From positions 46,276 through 110,275 of the forward strand of contig CAYSFD010000024.1 of assembly GCA_964430565.1 (NCBI GenBank): DNA of 64,000 nt, given 5' to 3'. This document shows, in pieces, positions 7,360-15,559 of this stretch. The position numbers were made by a program, and so were the translations under genes. Source of the stretch: VBDM01 sp964430565 (GTDB lineage Bacteria; Pseudomonadota; Gammaproteobacteria; Burkholderiales; SG8-39). Position 1 is the stretch's first letter; each line of letters starts with the position of its first letter. A model generated the notes under the pieces. That model was given only the letters and a program-made list of their open reading frames with translations. It did not search any database and was not told where the DNA came from.

Positions 7360-8586
7360 TCAGAAGTTGTGGATCATGCCAACGGCGATGATCTGCGGGT
7401 CGGCGGCGATAACCTGATTGGCCGCAGTCCGCGACGTGATGCTCGCGCCGTTGTAGTCCTGGTTGTACTGGGCTTTGTTGGTGATCTTGTTATAGCTCAC
7501 GTAGGCGTGGGTCCGCTTGGAAAAATTATACTTCGTGGCTACCGTGATCTGGTTCGCTTCGGTATCGTCGCATTGCGTTCCCGGTGTCACGCCCGCATTG
7601 ACCGGCAAACCCGTGTCGCATCCGCTTCCGGTGATCTTGTTGATGACGTTATACTGGATGACCGGTTGCCAGGCGCCGAACATATGGTCCCAGCTTACAG
7701 CTATACCTTGTTGCTCCAAGGTACAAGCGGTCGCCACCGTATTGCAGGTCGCGACAAAACCGGTAGCGGTCGCACCAGTGCCTAAAACGCCACCTTTTTC
7801 CGAATTGGAGTTTACAGCGATCAGCGAAATCTGACCGGCGGGCACGTATCTCCAGCCGCCACGAAGCTTGAGTGCAGTGGTCCGGCCAGTCAATTCGTTG
7901 AGGTTATTTTGATCGACCGTAGCAAAGTCAAACCCCCAGGCAAACGGACCGTGCGTGCCCTGCGCCGTCAGTCCGAGTAGATTGCTATTGACTGCTGCGC
8001 CGGGGCCTTGCGCTTCGGCACCCGCCGCCCAGCTGAGGATAAAATTGACTCCCGAAAATGTCGGCGTTGTGTACTGCACGGTGTTGCTGAAGCGCGAAAC
8101 GCCTACCCCCATGCCGCGGCCAAAGGTGCCCGAGCACATTTGACAGGCAGCGTTCAGCCAGTTGGCTCCAACCTGGTCGATCGCTCCGTTCGCCCACCAC
8201 ACGTTGCTGCGGCCGAAGGTCACCTGACCGAAGCCGCCCGCCAGCCCGACGTGGCCGATACGCGAAGACAAGAACCCGGTGCTGGTGTTTGCCGCTCCGG
8301 ACTGGCCGGCCTGGCTGCCGGTGTCGATGTTGACACCCGACTCCATCAGGAACACGGCGCGAAGGCCGCCTCCCAGGTCTTCCGAACCCTGGAATCCAAG
8401 ACGCGATGAGCTGTCAAAGACCCGAGGACGGCTCTTGTAGTCGTTAGCTGAGTTCACGGCGCCCTTCGCCTCGTACATGTCTACACCCACCGACGCACGG
8501 CCGTAGATCGAGTAGTTCTGAGCCAAGGCAGCGGCAGGAGCAGCCAAGGCTCCAGCGACTGCGACTGCCATCAGTTTCTTGTTCAT
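7360..8586 (-). CDS. Gram-negative porin (betaproteobacterial OmpC-like trimeric porin)
   Basis: General diffusion porin of the outer membrane. The ATG at 8584-8586 is preceded by AGAGGAG at good spacing. The first 22 residues (MNKKLMAVAVAGALAAPAAA and LA) form a clear signal peptide, and the mature protein starts near QNYSIYGRASVGVDMY. The 408-residue product has the usual alternating strands, the segment SSSRLGFQGSEDLGGGLRA around residues 50-68, GRSNVWWANG, and ends MIHNF with the C-terminal Phe required for BAM recognition. It contains two cysteine pairs in loop-like regions (ACQMC; CNTVATAC), which is unusual for porins and could form loop disulfides. It stands alone, with its own promoter and terminator. 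Confidence 0.95.
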   Translation of the reverse strand: MNKKLMAVAVAGALAAPAAALAQNYSIYGRASVGVDMYEAKGAVNSANDYKSRPRVFDSSSRLGFQGSEDLGGGLRAVFLMESGVNIDTGSQAGQSGAANTSTGFLSSRIGHVGLAGGFGQVTFGRSNVWWANGAIDQVGANWLNAACQMCSGTFGRGMGVGVSRFSNTVQYTTPTFSGVNFILSWAAGAEAQGPGAAVNSNLLGLTAQGTHGPFAWGFDFATVDQNNLNELTGRTTALKLRGGWRYVPAGQISLIAVNSNSEKGGVLGTGATATGFVATCNTVATACTLEQQGIAVSWDHMFGAWQPVIQYNVINKITGSGCDTGLPVNAGVTPGTQCDDTEANQITVATKYNFSKRTHAYVSYNKITNKAQYNQDYNGASITSRTAANQVIAADPQIIAVGMIHNF

Positions 8587-8667
8587 CGAAAGATTCTCCT
8601 CTTTGATTGACCACAAGACGGCCATGTGCCGCGCCGCCCGCTCCACCCTCGGTTTGAGGATGTTGCA

Positions 8668-8696
8668 ATTCTGCCAATGAGATGCGCTTATCTCAA
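8668..8696 (-). promoter_or_regulatory. predicted sigma70 promoter of the porin with overlapping palindrome
   Basis: On the minus strand TTGAGA (8691-8696) and CAGAAT (8668-8673) are separated by 17 bases, which predicts a 5' leader of about 75 bases before the porin ATG. The -35 overlaps a perfect inverted repeat TGAGAT-N6-ATCTCA (8678-8695), so a repressor or activator site is plausible. The porin and trpC are both on the minus strand, with trpC upstream, so this promoter makes the porin independent of trp. Confidence 0.45.
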
Positions 8697-8780
8697 GAGC
8701 CAGCGTGACTTTTTTTTCAGGGTTGTCCCGCTACTGTTGTATTTTCACAACAATGAGTGGAAGTTATGGTCCCAAACATA

Positions 8781-9575
8781 TCAATGGCTTAGAAAAATAC
8801 GCTTGAGCTCGATCCCGGGATCGGGCGCGCGCATGAAGGCTTCACCCACCAGGAATGCGTGCACCCCCGCCTGTCTCAGGCCGGCAACGTGCTCCGGCAT
8901 CAGTATTCCGCTCTCGGTGACGACCAGCCGCGCCGCCGGGACGTACGGGAGGAGCCCGAGCGTGGTGTCGAGCGAAGTCTCGAAACTGCGCAGGTCGCGG
9001 TTGTTGATGCCGATGAGCGGGGTCGCCAGATCGAGCGCGAGCTCGAGCTCGGCGCGGTCATGCACTTCGGCGAGCACCGCCATGCCGAGCGAGGCGGCCA
9101 GGGCCTCCAGCTCGCGCATCTGCGAAGACGCGAGCGCCGCCACGATGAGCAGGATGCCGTCCGCGCCCGAGGCGCGCGCCTGGTATACCTGGTACGGATC
9201 GACCACGAAGTCCTTGCGCAGCGCCGGCAGCTCGCAGGCTGAGCGAGCGGCGGACAGATGCTCGGCGCGCCCTTGAAAAAACCGCTCGTCGGTGAGCACC
9301 GAGAGACAGGCGGCGCCGTGGCGCGCATAGGACCGGGCGATCGCCTCCGGGTCGAAGGGCTCGCGCAGCACCCCCTTGCTCGGGCTCGCCTTCTTGATCT
9401 CGGCGATCACCGCCGGCAGCCCGGCGTTGATTTTCGCGCGCAGGGCGCCGACAAAGTCGCGAGGTTTTCCCGCCGCCTCTGCTTGCTCGCGCACGGCGGC
9501 GGCGCCCAGGGTCTTCTTCGCTGTTTCGATTTCCTCGGCCTTGACGGTGAGGATCGCCTTCAGGATGTCAGCCAC
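8781..9575 (-). CDS. trpC: indole-3-glycerol phosphate synthase
   Basis: TrpC closes the indole ring in tryptophan synthesis. The (beta/alpha)8 barrel shows VIAEIKKASPSKG near residue 60, LRKDFVVDPYQVYQA, EVHDRAEL, IGINNRDLRSFE and VTESGI, all hallmark active-site loops. The start chosen is GTG at 9573-9575, giving MADILKAILTVKAEEI, which matches the usual family start; a TTG two codons earlier also exists. The gene overlaps the end of trpD by 8 bases and is the last gene of trpEGDC. No convincing terminator follows before the porin promoter. Confidence 0.95.
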   Translation of the reverse strand: MADILKAILTVKAEEIETAKKTLGAAAVREQAEAAGKPRDFVGALRAKINAGLPAVIAEIKKASPSKGVLREPFDPEAIARSYARHGAACLSVLTDERFFQGRAEHLSAARSACELPALRKDFVVDPYQVYQARASGADGILLIVAALASSQMRELEALAASLGMAVLAEVHDRAELELALDLATPLIGINNRDLRSFETSLDTTLGLLPYVPAARLVVTESGILMPEHVAGLRQAGVHAFLVGEAFMRAPDPGIELKRIFLSH

Positions 9576-10602
9576 GTGCAAGCTGCTGGGTCAGTCTTAC
9601 GAAAGCATCGAGCTTGGCGCGCGCCGCGCCGCTCTTGAGGATTTCGAAGGCCGCTTCCACGCCGTCCTCCAAACTGCCCGCCTTTCCGGCCACATAGATT
9701 GCGGCCCCCGCGTTGAGCGCAACGATGTCGCGCGCGGCCCCCGCCTTGTTTTCGAGCGCGGCAACGATGACGTTGCGCGACTCCTCCACCGTCGCCACGC
9801 GCAGCGCCCCGGGGTCGTGCAGGGGCAAGCCGAATTTCTCCGGATGGATGAGGTACTCGTTGATCTTGCCCTCCTTCAACTCCCCGATCATGGTCTGGCC
9901 GCTCACGGAGATCTCGTCCAGGCCCTCCAGGCCGTATACAGTCATCGCATGGCGCGCGCCCAGGCGCTGCAGCACCCGGATCTGGATGCCGACGAGGTCG
10001 GGGTGAAATACCCCCATCACCTGCGCCGGCGCGCCGGCCGGGTTGGTGAGCGGCCCGAGGAGATTGAACAAGGTGCGTACTCCCAGCTCGCGCCGCACCG
10101 GAGCGGCGTGCTTCATCGCCGTATGATGGTTCGGCGCAAACATGAAACCCACTCCGACTTCGTCGATGCAGCGGCCCACCTGCTCGGGCTTCAGGTTGAT
10201 GTTTGCCCCGAGCGCCTCCAGCACATCGGCGCTGCCCGACTGCGAGGACACGGCCCGGTTGCCGTGCTTGGCGACGCGGCCCCCAGCCGCGGCACAGACG
10301 AACATGGATGCGGTGGAAATGTTGAAGGTGTGCGCGCCGTCGCCGCCGGTGCCGACGATGTCCACCAGATTGTCGGGGTCCTTGACCGTCACCCGGGTTG
10401 CAAGCTCGCGCATCACCTTTGCCGCGGCGGTGATCTCGCCGATGGTTTCCTTCTTCACCCGCAGCCCGATGATGATCGCCGCGATCATGACCGGGGACAT
10501 CTGCCCGCTCATGATCTGGCGCATCAGGTCGAGCATTTCGTCGTGGAATATCTCGCGGTGCTCGATGGTCCGCGTCAAAGCTTCCTGGGCCGTGATGCTC
10601 AT
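9568..10602 (-). CDS. trpD: anthranilate phosphoribosyltransferase
   Basis: TrpD transfers phosphoribose to anthranilate. The 344-residue product contains the PRPP-binding GTGGDGAHTFNIST, the KHGNRAVSSQSGSADVLEALG motif (split here as KHGNRAVSSQSGS and ADVLEALG) and FAPNHHTAMKHAAPVRRELG, with FNLLGPLTNPA. An AGGAGG lies just before the ATG. The ATG overlaps the trpG stop by 4 bases, so TrpG and TrpD are made in a coupled way; unlike in enterics they are not fused. Confidence 0.97.
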   Translation of the reverse strand: MSITAQEALTRTIEHREIFHDEMLDLMRQIMSGQMSPVMIAAIIIGLRVKKETIGEITAAAKVMRELATRVTVKDPDNLVDIVGTGGDGAHTFNISTASMFVCAAAGGRVAKHGNRAVSSQSGSADVLEALGANINLKPEQVGRCIDEVGVGFMFAPNHHTAMKHAAPVRRELGVRTLFNLLGPLTNPAGAPAQVMGVFHPDLVGIQIRVLQRLGARHAMTVYGLEGLDEISVSGQTMIGELKEGKINEYLIHPEKFGLPLHDPGALRVATVEESRNVIVAALENKAGAARDIVALNAGAAIYVAGKAGSLEDGVEAAFEILKSGAARAKLDAFVRLTQQLARG

Positions 10603-11171
10603 ACCGCCTCCTTTTGCAGGAAATTCCTCAGGAGCGCGTGCCCGTGCTCGGTGAGAAAGGATTCAGGGTGGAACTGCACGCCCTCGACCGCGAATTCGCG
10701 GTGGCGCACGCCCATGATCTCGCCGTCCTCGGACTGCGCGGTAACCTCGAGGCAGCCGGGCAGGGTCGCGCGGCGAATCACAAGCGAATGGTAGCGGGTC
10801 GCGATGAAAGGGCTCGGCAGACCGTGAAACACCCCGAGCCCGAAATGGCTGATCGCTGAAGTCTTGCCGTGAACGACCTTGCCTGCGCGCACAATCTCGC
10901 CGCCGAAGGCTTGGCCGATCGCCTGGTGACCCAGGCACACACCGAGGATTGGGATCTTGCCTGCGAACTCCAGCACTACCGCTAGCGAAATGCCCGCTTC
11001 CTTGGGTGTGCACGGGCCCGGCGAAATGACGATGCCGCCAGGCCTCATTGCCGTGATGTCCTCGGTGGAAATCTCATCGTTTCGGAACACCTTGACGTCG
11101 GCGCCCAACTCGCCGAGATATTGCACCAGGTTCCAGGTGAAGGAATCGTAGTTGTCTATCATCAGCAGCAC
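10599..11171 (-). CDS. trpG: anthranilate synthase component II (glutamine amidotransferase)
   Basis: TrpG supplies ammonia from glutamine to TrpE. The class-I amidotransferase triad is visible: Cys in GVCLGHQAIGQAFGG, and His/Glu in GVQFHPESF; ISPGPCTPKEAG is also present. The start is GTG at 11169-11171, chosen because AGGAGG ends 6 bases upstream; an in-frame ATG three codons later would be too far. It starts just one base after the trpE stop. PabA-like dual function with para-aminobenzoate synthase is possible in species with a single TrpG. Confidence 0.97.
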   Translation of the reverse strand: MLLMIDNYDSFTWNLVQYLGELGADVKVFRNDEISTEDITAMRPGGIVISPGPCTPKEAGISLAVVLEFAGKIPILGVCLGHQAIGQAFGGEIVRAGKVVHGKTSAISHFGLGVFHGLPSPFIATRYHSLVIRRATLPGCLEVTAQSEDGEIMGVRHREFAVEGVQFHPESFLTEHGHALLRNFLQKEAV

Positions 11172-11172
11172 G

Positions 11173-12678
11173 TTACGCCTCCTCGCCCAGGCCGTCCTGC
11201 ACCTGCTCGGCCGCGCGCAGGACGGCGCGGGCCTTGGCTTCGGTCTCGCGCCATTCGCTTTCCGGGATGGAGTCCGCGACGATGCCTGCAGCCGCTTGCA
11301 CGTAGAGCACGCTGTCCTTGACGATGCCGGTGCGAATTGCGATCGCGAGGTCCATCGCGCCGCTGAAACTCAGGTAGCCGCAGGCGCCTCCATAGATACC
11401 GCGTTTTAGCGGCTCGAGTTCGTCGATGATTTCCATGGCCCTTACCTTGGGCGCCCCGGTGAGGGTCCCTGCGGGGAAGGTAGCACGCAGCACGTCCAGG
11501 CTGGTCATGCCGGGCCTGAGCACGCCCTCGACGTTGGAGACGATATGCTGCACGTGGGAGTACTTCTCGACCACCATCTGCTCGGTGACTCTCACGCTGC
11601 CGATTTCGGCAATGCGGCCGATGTCGTTACGCGCCAGATCGATGAGCATCACGTGCTCGGCGCGCTCCTTGGGGTCGCCGAGCAATTCCCGAGCGAGCGC
11701 TTCGTCCTCGTCCGGCGTCGCGCCGCGCGGCTTGGTGCCGGCGAGCGGGCGGACCGTGACGATCTGGCGTTCCACGCCGCTGTACACGCGAGCCTCCTGG
11801 CGCACCAGAATTTCAGGAGAAGCGCCGACGACCTGGAAATCGCCGAAGTCGTAGAAGTACATGTAGGGCGAAGGGTTGATCGAACGCAGCGCCCGGTAGA
11901 GCGAGAGCGGCGCGTCGCGAAAGGCCAGCTGAATCCGCTGCCCAATCTGCACCTGCATCACGTCTCCGGCCAGAACGTATTGCTTCGCTTTAGCCACCGC
12001 CGCCAGGTAGTCCGTTTTGGCGAACTCGCGCACCGCCTCGGTCCGAGCGCCCGAGTGCGCGTCCGGCGGGTCAATCGGCTGGCGCAGCCTGACGCGCAGC
12101 TCCCGCAGCCGGCTTTGCGCGCGGGCATAAGCGTTCTCCACGCCTGGATCGGCATAGACGATGAGATGGAGCTTGCCGGTGAGGTTATCGACCACGGCCA
12201 GCTCTTCTGTCAGCAGCAGCAGAATATCGGGCACGTCGATGCCGCCGGGCTTTTCCGTCAACGCCAATTTCTTCTCGATGACCCGCACGGTGTCGTAGCC
12301 GAAGTAGCCGACCCACCCGCCGCACAGACGCGGCAGCCCGGGAGGCACGACCGCACGAATGCGGCGGGTGTAAGAATCCACAAAGGCGAGCGGATCGCCG
12401 GCGCGGCGCTCGACCTCCCGGCCATCGACGGTGACGACGGTCTCGCAGCCGGCGGGAGCAATGTGCGCCTCCAGCCGGGCGCGCGCCGGCAAACCGACAA
12501 AAGAGTAGCGGCCGAAACGCTCGCCGCCTACCACCGACTCGAGCAGGAAAGTGTTCGGGGCGTTCGCGAGCTTGAGATAGATCGACAGCGGTGTGTCGAG
12601 ATCGGCAAAGGTCTCGGCGACGAGCGGGATGCGGTTGAAACCCTGAGCGGCAAGCCGCTGGAATTCTGCTTCAGTCAT
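11173..12678 (-). CDS. trpE: anthranilate synthase component I
   Basis: TrpE converts chorismate to anthranilate and is the feedback-controlled first step. The N-terminal domain carries the tryptophan-pocket region NTFLLESVVGGERFGRYS, slightly different from the common LLES-AE form but keeping LLES. The C-terminal chorismate-binding domain shows PSPYMYFYDFGD, VGASPEILVR, RPLAGTKPRG, DLARNDIGR, HIVSNVEG and TFPAGTLTGAPKVRAMEII. The ATG at 12676-12678 has a GGAG at good spacing; a GTG four codons earlier is an alternative. The gene heads trpEGDC and is preceded by the leader peptide and hairpins at 12719-12822. Confidence 0.97.
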   Translation of the reverse strand: MTEAEFQRLAAQGFNRIPLVAETFADLDTPLSIYLKLANAPNTFLLESVVGGERFGRYSFVGLPARARLEAHIAPAGCETVVTVDGREVERRAGDPLAFVDSYTRRIRAVVPPGLPRLCGGWVGYFGYDTVRVIEKKLALTEKPGGIDVPDILLLLTEELAVVDNLTGKLHLIVYADPGVENAYARAQSRLRELRVRLRQPIDPPDAHSGARTEAVREFAKTDYLAAVAKAKQYVLAGDVMQVQIGQRIQLAFRDAPLSLYRALRSINPSPYMYFYDFGDFQVVGASPEILVRQEARVYSGVERQIVTVRPLAGTKPRGATPDEDEALARELLGDPKERAEHVMLIDLARNDIGRIAEIGSVRVTEQMVVEKYSHVQHIVSNVEGVLRPGMTSLDVLRATFPAGTLTGAPKVRAMEIIDELEPLKRGIYGGACGYLSFSGAMDLAIAIRTGIVKDSVLYVQAAAGIVADSIPESEWRETEAKARAVLRAAEQVQDGLGEEA

Positions 12679-12718
12679 CGACTGCTCCACGAAAACGTTC
12701 TGAGGTACTGCGGGGTGT

Positions 12719-12784
12719 GCGCGCCTGTCTCAGGTTGCGGCGCGCGCGGACTACGGCATTTAGCTGCGCCACCAGCGCCAGCTA
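12719..12784 (-). promoter_or_regulatory. candidate trp attenuator hairpins
   Basis: On the minus strand the Trp-codon segment of trpL folds into a bulged stem, TAGCT-GCGC pairing with GCGC-AGCTA (12761-12784), the expected 1:2 hairpin. Downstream, GCGCGCC (12739-12745, minus sense) pairs with GGCGCGC (12719-12725), the expected 3:4 hairpin, ending about 40 bases before the trpE ATG. The second stem is not followed by a clear U run, so it is not a textbook terminator. Attenuation is therefore inferred from the Trp codons and layout, not proven. Confidence 0.55.
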
Positions 12785-12822
12785 CGCCATTGCTTCCGCT
12801 TCTCAGTGTTCTCGCAGGGCAC
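12760..12822 (-). CDS. trpL: trp operon leader peptide
   Basis: A 20-codon frame starts at GTG 12820-12822 and ends with TAA at 12760-12762, 81 bases before trpE. Its second half reads QWRSWRWWRS: four Trp codons in seven, including a tandem pair, which is far above chance for a peptide of this size and lies exactly where a trp leader peptide is expected. Ribosome stalling at these codons under Trp starvation would shift folding of the downstream hairpins. A promoter-like pair lies 40-65 bases upstream. The GTG start has no strong Shine-Dalgarno, so the start is the least certain part. Confidence 0.75.
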   Translation of the reverse strand: MPCENTEKRKQWRSWRWWRS

Positions 12823-12860
12823 GATTGAACTTACGCCACGGCTCGTTATGGAGGCGCCAC

Positions 12861-12888
12861 TGTATAACAGCCCCGCGCGGATTGTCCA
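12861..12888 (-). promoter_or_regulatory. predicted trp operon promoter
   Basis: On the minus strand TGGACA (12883-12888) and TATACA (12861-12866) are 16 bases apart, each close to sigma70 consensus. Transcription would begin near 12855, about 33 bases before the leader-peptide GTG. The position between the upstream FAD-oxidase stop and trpL fits a trp promoter. No operator palindrome is evident. Confidence 0.5.
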
Positions 12889-12910
12889 GAATTGCCGTTG
12901 TGGAGATCGC

Positions 12911-14320
12911 CTAAAGCACCTTGCCCGGGTTCATGATTCCGAGCGGATCGAGCGCGCGCTTGACTGCGCGCATCAGCTCGAGCTCCACCGGCGACTTGTA
13001 GCGCCTGATCTCGTCTCGTTTCAACTGTCCCAGGCCGTGCTCGGCGCTGATCGATCCGGCGAAGCGCGCGACGCCGTCGTGGACGACGCGGTTCACCGCG
13101 TCCTGCTCCCGCGCGACGAATGCCTCGGCAGGAGTCCCCTGCGGGGCGGAGACGTTGTAGTGCAGGTTGCCGTCGCCCAGGTGCCCGAAGGTGACCAGGC
13201 GGATGCCGGGAAAGGCGCGCGCAAGCTCGGCGTCGGTCGCGGCGGCGAACTCGGCGATGCGCGAGATCGGAATCGAGACATCGTGTTTGATATTCGGCCC
13301 CTCGTGCGACTGCGCCTCCGAGATATTTTCCCTGAGCGCCCAGAAGGCCCGGGACTGCGTCTCGCTCTGCGCCACCGCGGCATCGAGAATCAGCCCGTTT
13401 CCCAATGCTTCCTCAAGCACGCTCTCGACCAGAATCCTCGCTCCCCCGCCCGGCTGCGTATCCGAAAGTTCCAGCAACACGTAGCAGGGGAAGCGCTGCG
13501 GGAAAGGCGCAGAGGTGTCCTTGAAATGCTTGAGCACGAGCGAGAGACAGAAATCGGAGAACAGCTCAAAACCCGTGAGCCGCTCGCCGCAGGCATCCTG
13601 AGCCCGCTCAAGCAGTGCCAGAGCTTTTTCCGGACTTTGCAATGCCACCACGGCAGTGGCACGAGACTTAGGCATGGGAAAGAGCTTTAGCACCGCCGCA
13701 GTGATCACGCCGAGCGTTCCTTCAGCACCGATGAAAAGCTGCTTCAGATCGTAGCCGGTGTTGTCCTTGCGCAGGCCGCGCAGGCCGTCCCATATCTCCC
13801 CCGAAGGCAGTACCACTTCGAGCCCCAGGACGAGCTCGCGGGCATTGCCATAGCGCAGGACTGCGGTGCCGCCCGCATTGGTGGAGAGATTGCCGCCGAT
13901 TTGGCAGCTGCCTTCGGCTGCGAGGCTCAAGGGAAACAGCCGCTCCGCTTCTTCGGCGGCCTTCTGCAGCTTGGCCAGGACGCAACCGGCTTCGGCGGTC
14001 ATGCTGTTATTGCGCGCGTCAAGTGCGCGGATCCGGTTCAGGCGGGACAGACTGAGGACGATCTGCGATCCGCTTGCATCCGGCGTCGCCGCGCCGCACA
14101 GGCCGGTATTCCCGCCCTGAGGGACCACCGCGGTGCGCGTATCGGCGCAGACGCGTACGACCCGCGCGACCTCCGCGGTCGACCCCGGTTTCACTACTGC
14201 AAGAGGCCGGCCGGCGTAGCGCTTGCGCCAGTCCGTCGCGTACGGCGCGAATTCCTGACGCGATGTAATCAGACCCGACGATCCGACAATGGCCCGAAGC
14301 TCGTCGATCAAGGCTGTCAT
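12911..14320 (-). CDS. FAD-binding oxidoreductase, GlcD/D-2-hydroxyacid dehydrogenase type
   Basis: This 469-residue flavoprotein belongs to the VAO family, with an FAD_binding_4 (PCMH) domain and a C-terminal FAD-oxidase C domain. Visible are VVPQGGNTGLCGAATPD, GGNLSTNAGGTAVLRYGN, GYDLKQLFIGAEGTLGVIT and, at the C-terminus, TFGHLGDGNLHYNV and SISAEHGLGQLKRDEI. Relatives oxidise D-lactate, D-2-hydroxyglutarate or glycolate; which one applies cannot be read here. D-2-hydroxyglutarate, a by-product of SerA, is a reasonable guess. The ATG at 14318-14320 is preferred over a TTG six codons upstream. It follows rpe by 36 bases and ends just before the trp promoter. Confidence 0.88.
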   Translation of the reverse strand: MTALIDELRAIVGSSGLITSRQEFAPYATDWRKRYAGRPLAVVKPGSTAEVARVVRVCADTRTAVVPQGGNTGLCGAATPDASGSQIVLSLSRLNRIRALDARNNSMTAEAGCVLAKLQKAAEEAERLFPLSLAAEGSCQIGGNLSTNAGGTAVLRYGNARELVLGLEVVLPSGEIWDGLRGLRKDNTGYDLKQLFIGAEGTLGVITAAVLKLFPMPKSRATAVVALQSPEKALALLERAQDACGERLTGFELFSDFCLSLVLKHFKDTSAPFPQRFPCYVLLELSDTQPGGGARILVESVLEEALGNGLILDAAVAQSETQSRAFWALRENISEAQSHEGPNIKHDVSIPISRIAEFAAATDAELARAFPGIRLVTFGHLGDGNLHYNVSAPQGTPAEAFVAREQDAVNRVVHDGVARFAGSISAEHGLGQLKRDEIRRYKSPVELELMRAVKRALDPLGIMNPGKVL

Positions 14321-14356
14321 TTCGCCGTCGCCGCGCAACCGCGAAGCAACCTGTCT

Positions 14357-15043
14357 TCAGCCGACGGGCTTGAGCGCGTCGCGCATTTGCGCGATGGTTG
14401 CCCGATAGTCTTTGGAGCCAAAAATCGCCGAGCCCGCCACAAACGTATCGGCCCCGGCGCGCGCAATGGCGGCGATGTTGCCGGCGTTCACTCCTCCGTC
14501 TACTTCCAGCATGATGGCGCGCCCCGTGGTCTGAAATGCGTCGTCGATCTTGCGGCGCGCAAGGCGCAGCTTGTCGAGCGCCTGGGCGATGAACTGCTGC
14601 CCGCCGAACCCCGGGTTCACCGACATGACCAGTACCAAATCAAGCTTGTGCAGCAGGTGATCGAGATGATCGAGGGGTGTCGCCGGATTGAACACAAGCC
14701 CCGCTTTGCATCCCGAGTCGTGGATCAGCCCGATCGTGCGGTCGACGTGCTCGCTCGCCTCCGGATGAAAGCTGATGATATTGGCTCCAGCCCGGGCGAA
14801 ATCCGGAATGATGCGATCGACCGGTTTGACCATGAGGTGCACGTCGATCATGCTTTGCGTAAGCGGCCGGATCGCCTCGCACACCAGCGGTCCCACCGTG
14901 AGATTCGGGACGTAATGGTTGTCCATCACGTCGAAGTGAATCATGTCGGCGCCGGCTGCGACGACCGCCGTCACTTCCTCGCCGAGCCGCGCGAAGTCGG
15001 CGGACAGAATGCTCGGTGCAATTCGGAACGTGCGCGCAGCCAT
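14357..15043 (-). CDS. rpe: ribulose-phosphate 3-epimerase
   Basis: Rpe interconverts ribulose-5-phosphate and xylulose-5-phosphate. The 228-residue barrel begins MAARTFRIAPSILSADFARLGEE and shows the metal/catalytic motifs DMIHFDVMDNHYVPN, DVHLMV, SFHPEA, MSVNPGFGGQ and EVDGGVN, followed by AGSAIFG. The ATG at 15041-15043 is the standard start; the upstream extension lacks homology-like sequence. It is divergent from apaG, and in many betaproteobacteria rpe likewise lies next to apaG-mltA and upstream of trp genes. Confidence 0.96.
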   Translation of the reverse strand: MAARTFRIAPSILSADFARLGEEVTAVVAAGADMIHFDVMDNHYVPNLTVGPLVCEAIRPLTQSMIDVHLMVKPVDRIIPDFARAGANIISFHPEASEHVDRTIGLIHDSGCKAGLVFNPATPLDHLDHLLHKLDLVLVMSVNPGFGGQQFIAQALDKLRLARRKIDDAFQTTGRAIMLEVDGGVNAGNIAAIARAGADTFVAGSAIFGSKDYRATIAQMRDALKPVG

Positions 15044-15099
15044 CGCTGGAAATTCTACTTGGATTCGCTCCTCGCCGCATGAAATCGCCATCCGCACCC

Positions 15100-15128
15100 T
15101 TGTCAGTGCGAGCAATTTCGTGTGGAAT
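15100..15128 (+). promoter_or_regulatory. possible apaG promoter
   Basis: TTGTCA (15100-15105) and TGGAAT (15123-15128) are spaced by 17 bases. A start of transcription about 7 bases after the -10 would fall at the apaG ATG itself (15135), so the mRNA could be leaderless; no Shine-Dalgarno is visible before that ATG. The match to consensus is only moderate. Confidence 0.3.
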
Positions 15129-15134
15129 TAGCTC

Positions 15135-15518
15135 ATGGCCGAGGCAAAACAATACGAGGTCACGGTCTCCTCGCAGACCCTGTACGTTCCGGAGCAATCC
15201 GACGAGCAGAGCGGGCGCTACGTCTTCGCCTACACCATCACACTCCGCAATACCGGCAGCGTCCCCGCTCAACTGATTTCGCGCCACTGGATCATCACCG
15301 ATGCAGGCAATCAGGTGCAGGAAGTGCGCGGCCTGGGCGTCGTCGGTGCGCAACCCCTGCTTAAACCCGGCGAGAGCTTCGAATACACGAGCGGAACCGC
15401 GATCGCCACCCCGGTCGGGACGATGCGAGGCAGCTACCAGATGGTGGCCGAAGACGGCACCCAGTTCGATGCGCCGATTCCCGAGTTCACCTTATCCGTG
15501 CCTCGCGTATTGCACTAG
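15135..15518 (+). CDS. apaG: ApaG domain protein (Co2+/Mg2+ efflux-associated)
   Basis: ApaG is a 125-residue fibronectin-like protein linked genetically to cobalt resistance and magnesium efflux; its molecular role is unsettled. This 127-residue copy has the conserved core YVFAYTITLRNTGS, AQLISRHWIITDAG, VRGLGVVGAQPLLKPGESFEYTSG and TPVGTMRGSYQM (in order). In enterics it sits with rsmA and apaH, but in betaproteobacteria it is commonly next to rpe and mltA, as here. Confidence 0.95.
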   Translation: MAEAKQYEVTVSSQTLYVPEQSDEQSGRYVFAYTITLRNTGSVPAQLISRHWIITDAGNQVQEVRGLGVVGAQPLLKPGESFEYTSGTAIATPVGTMRGSYQMVAEDGTQFDAPIPEFTLSVPRVLH

Positions 15519-15559
15519 AAGGCAGGACCACCCGGCTGCTTCGCAGCCACCCCTCGTTA

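Noticed and set aside
12806..13690. 294-codon plus-strand frame opposite the FAD-linked oxidase
   Set aside because: The minus-strand product has full VAO-family motifs; the plus-strand translation resembles nothing and has no ribosome site.
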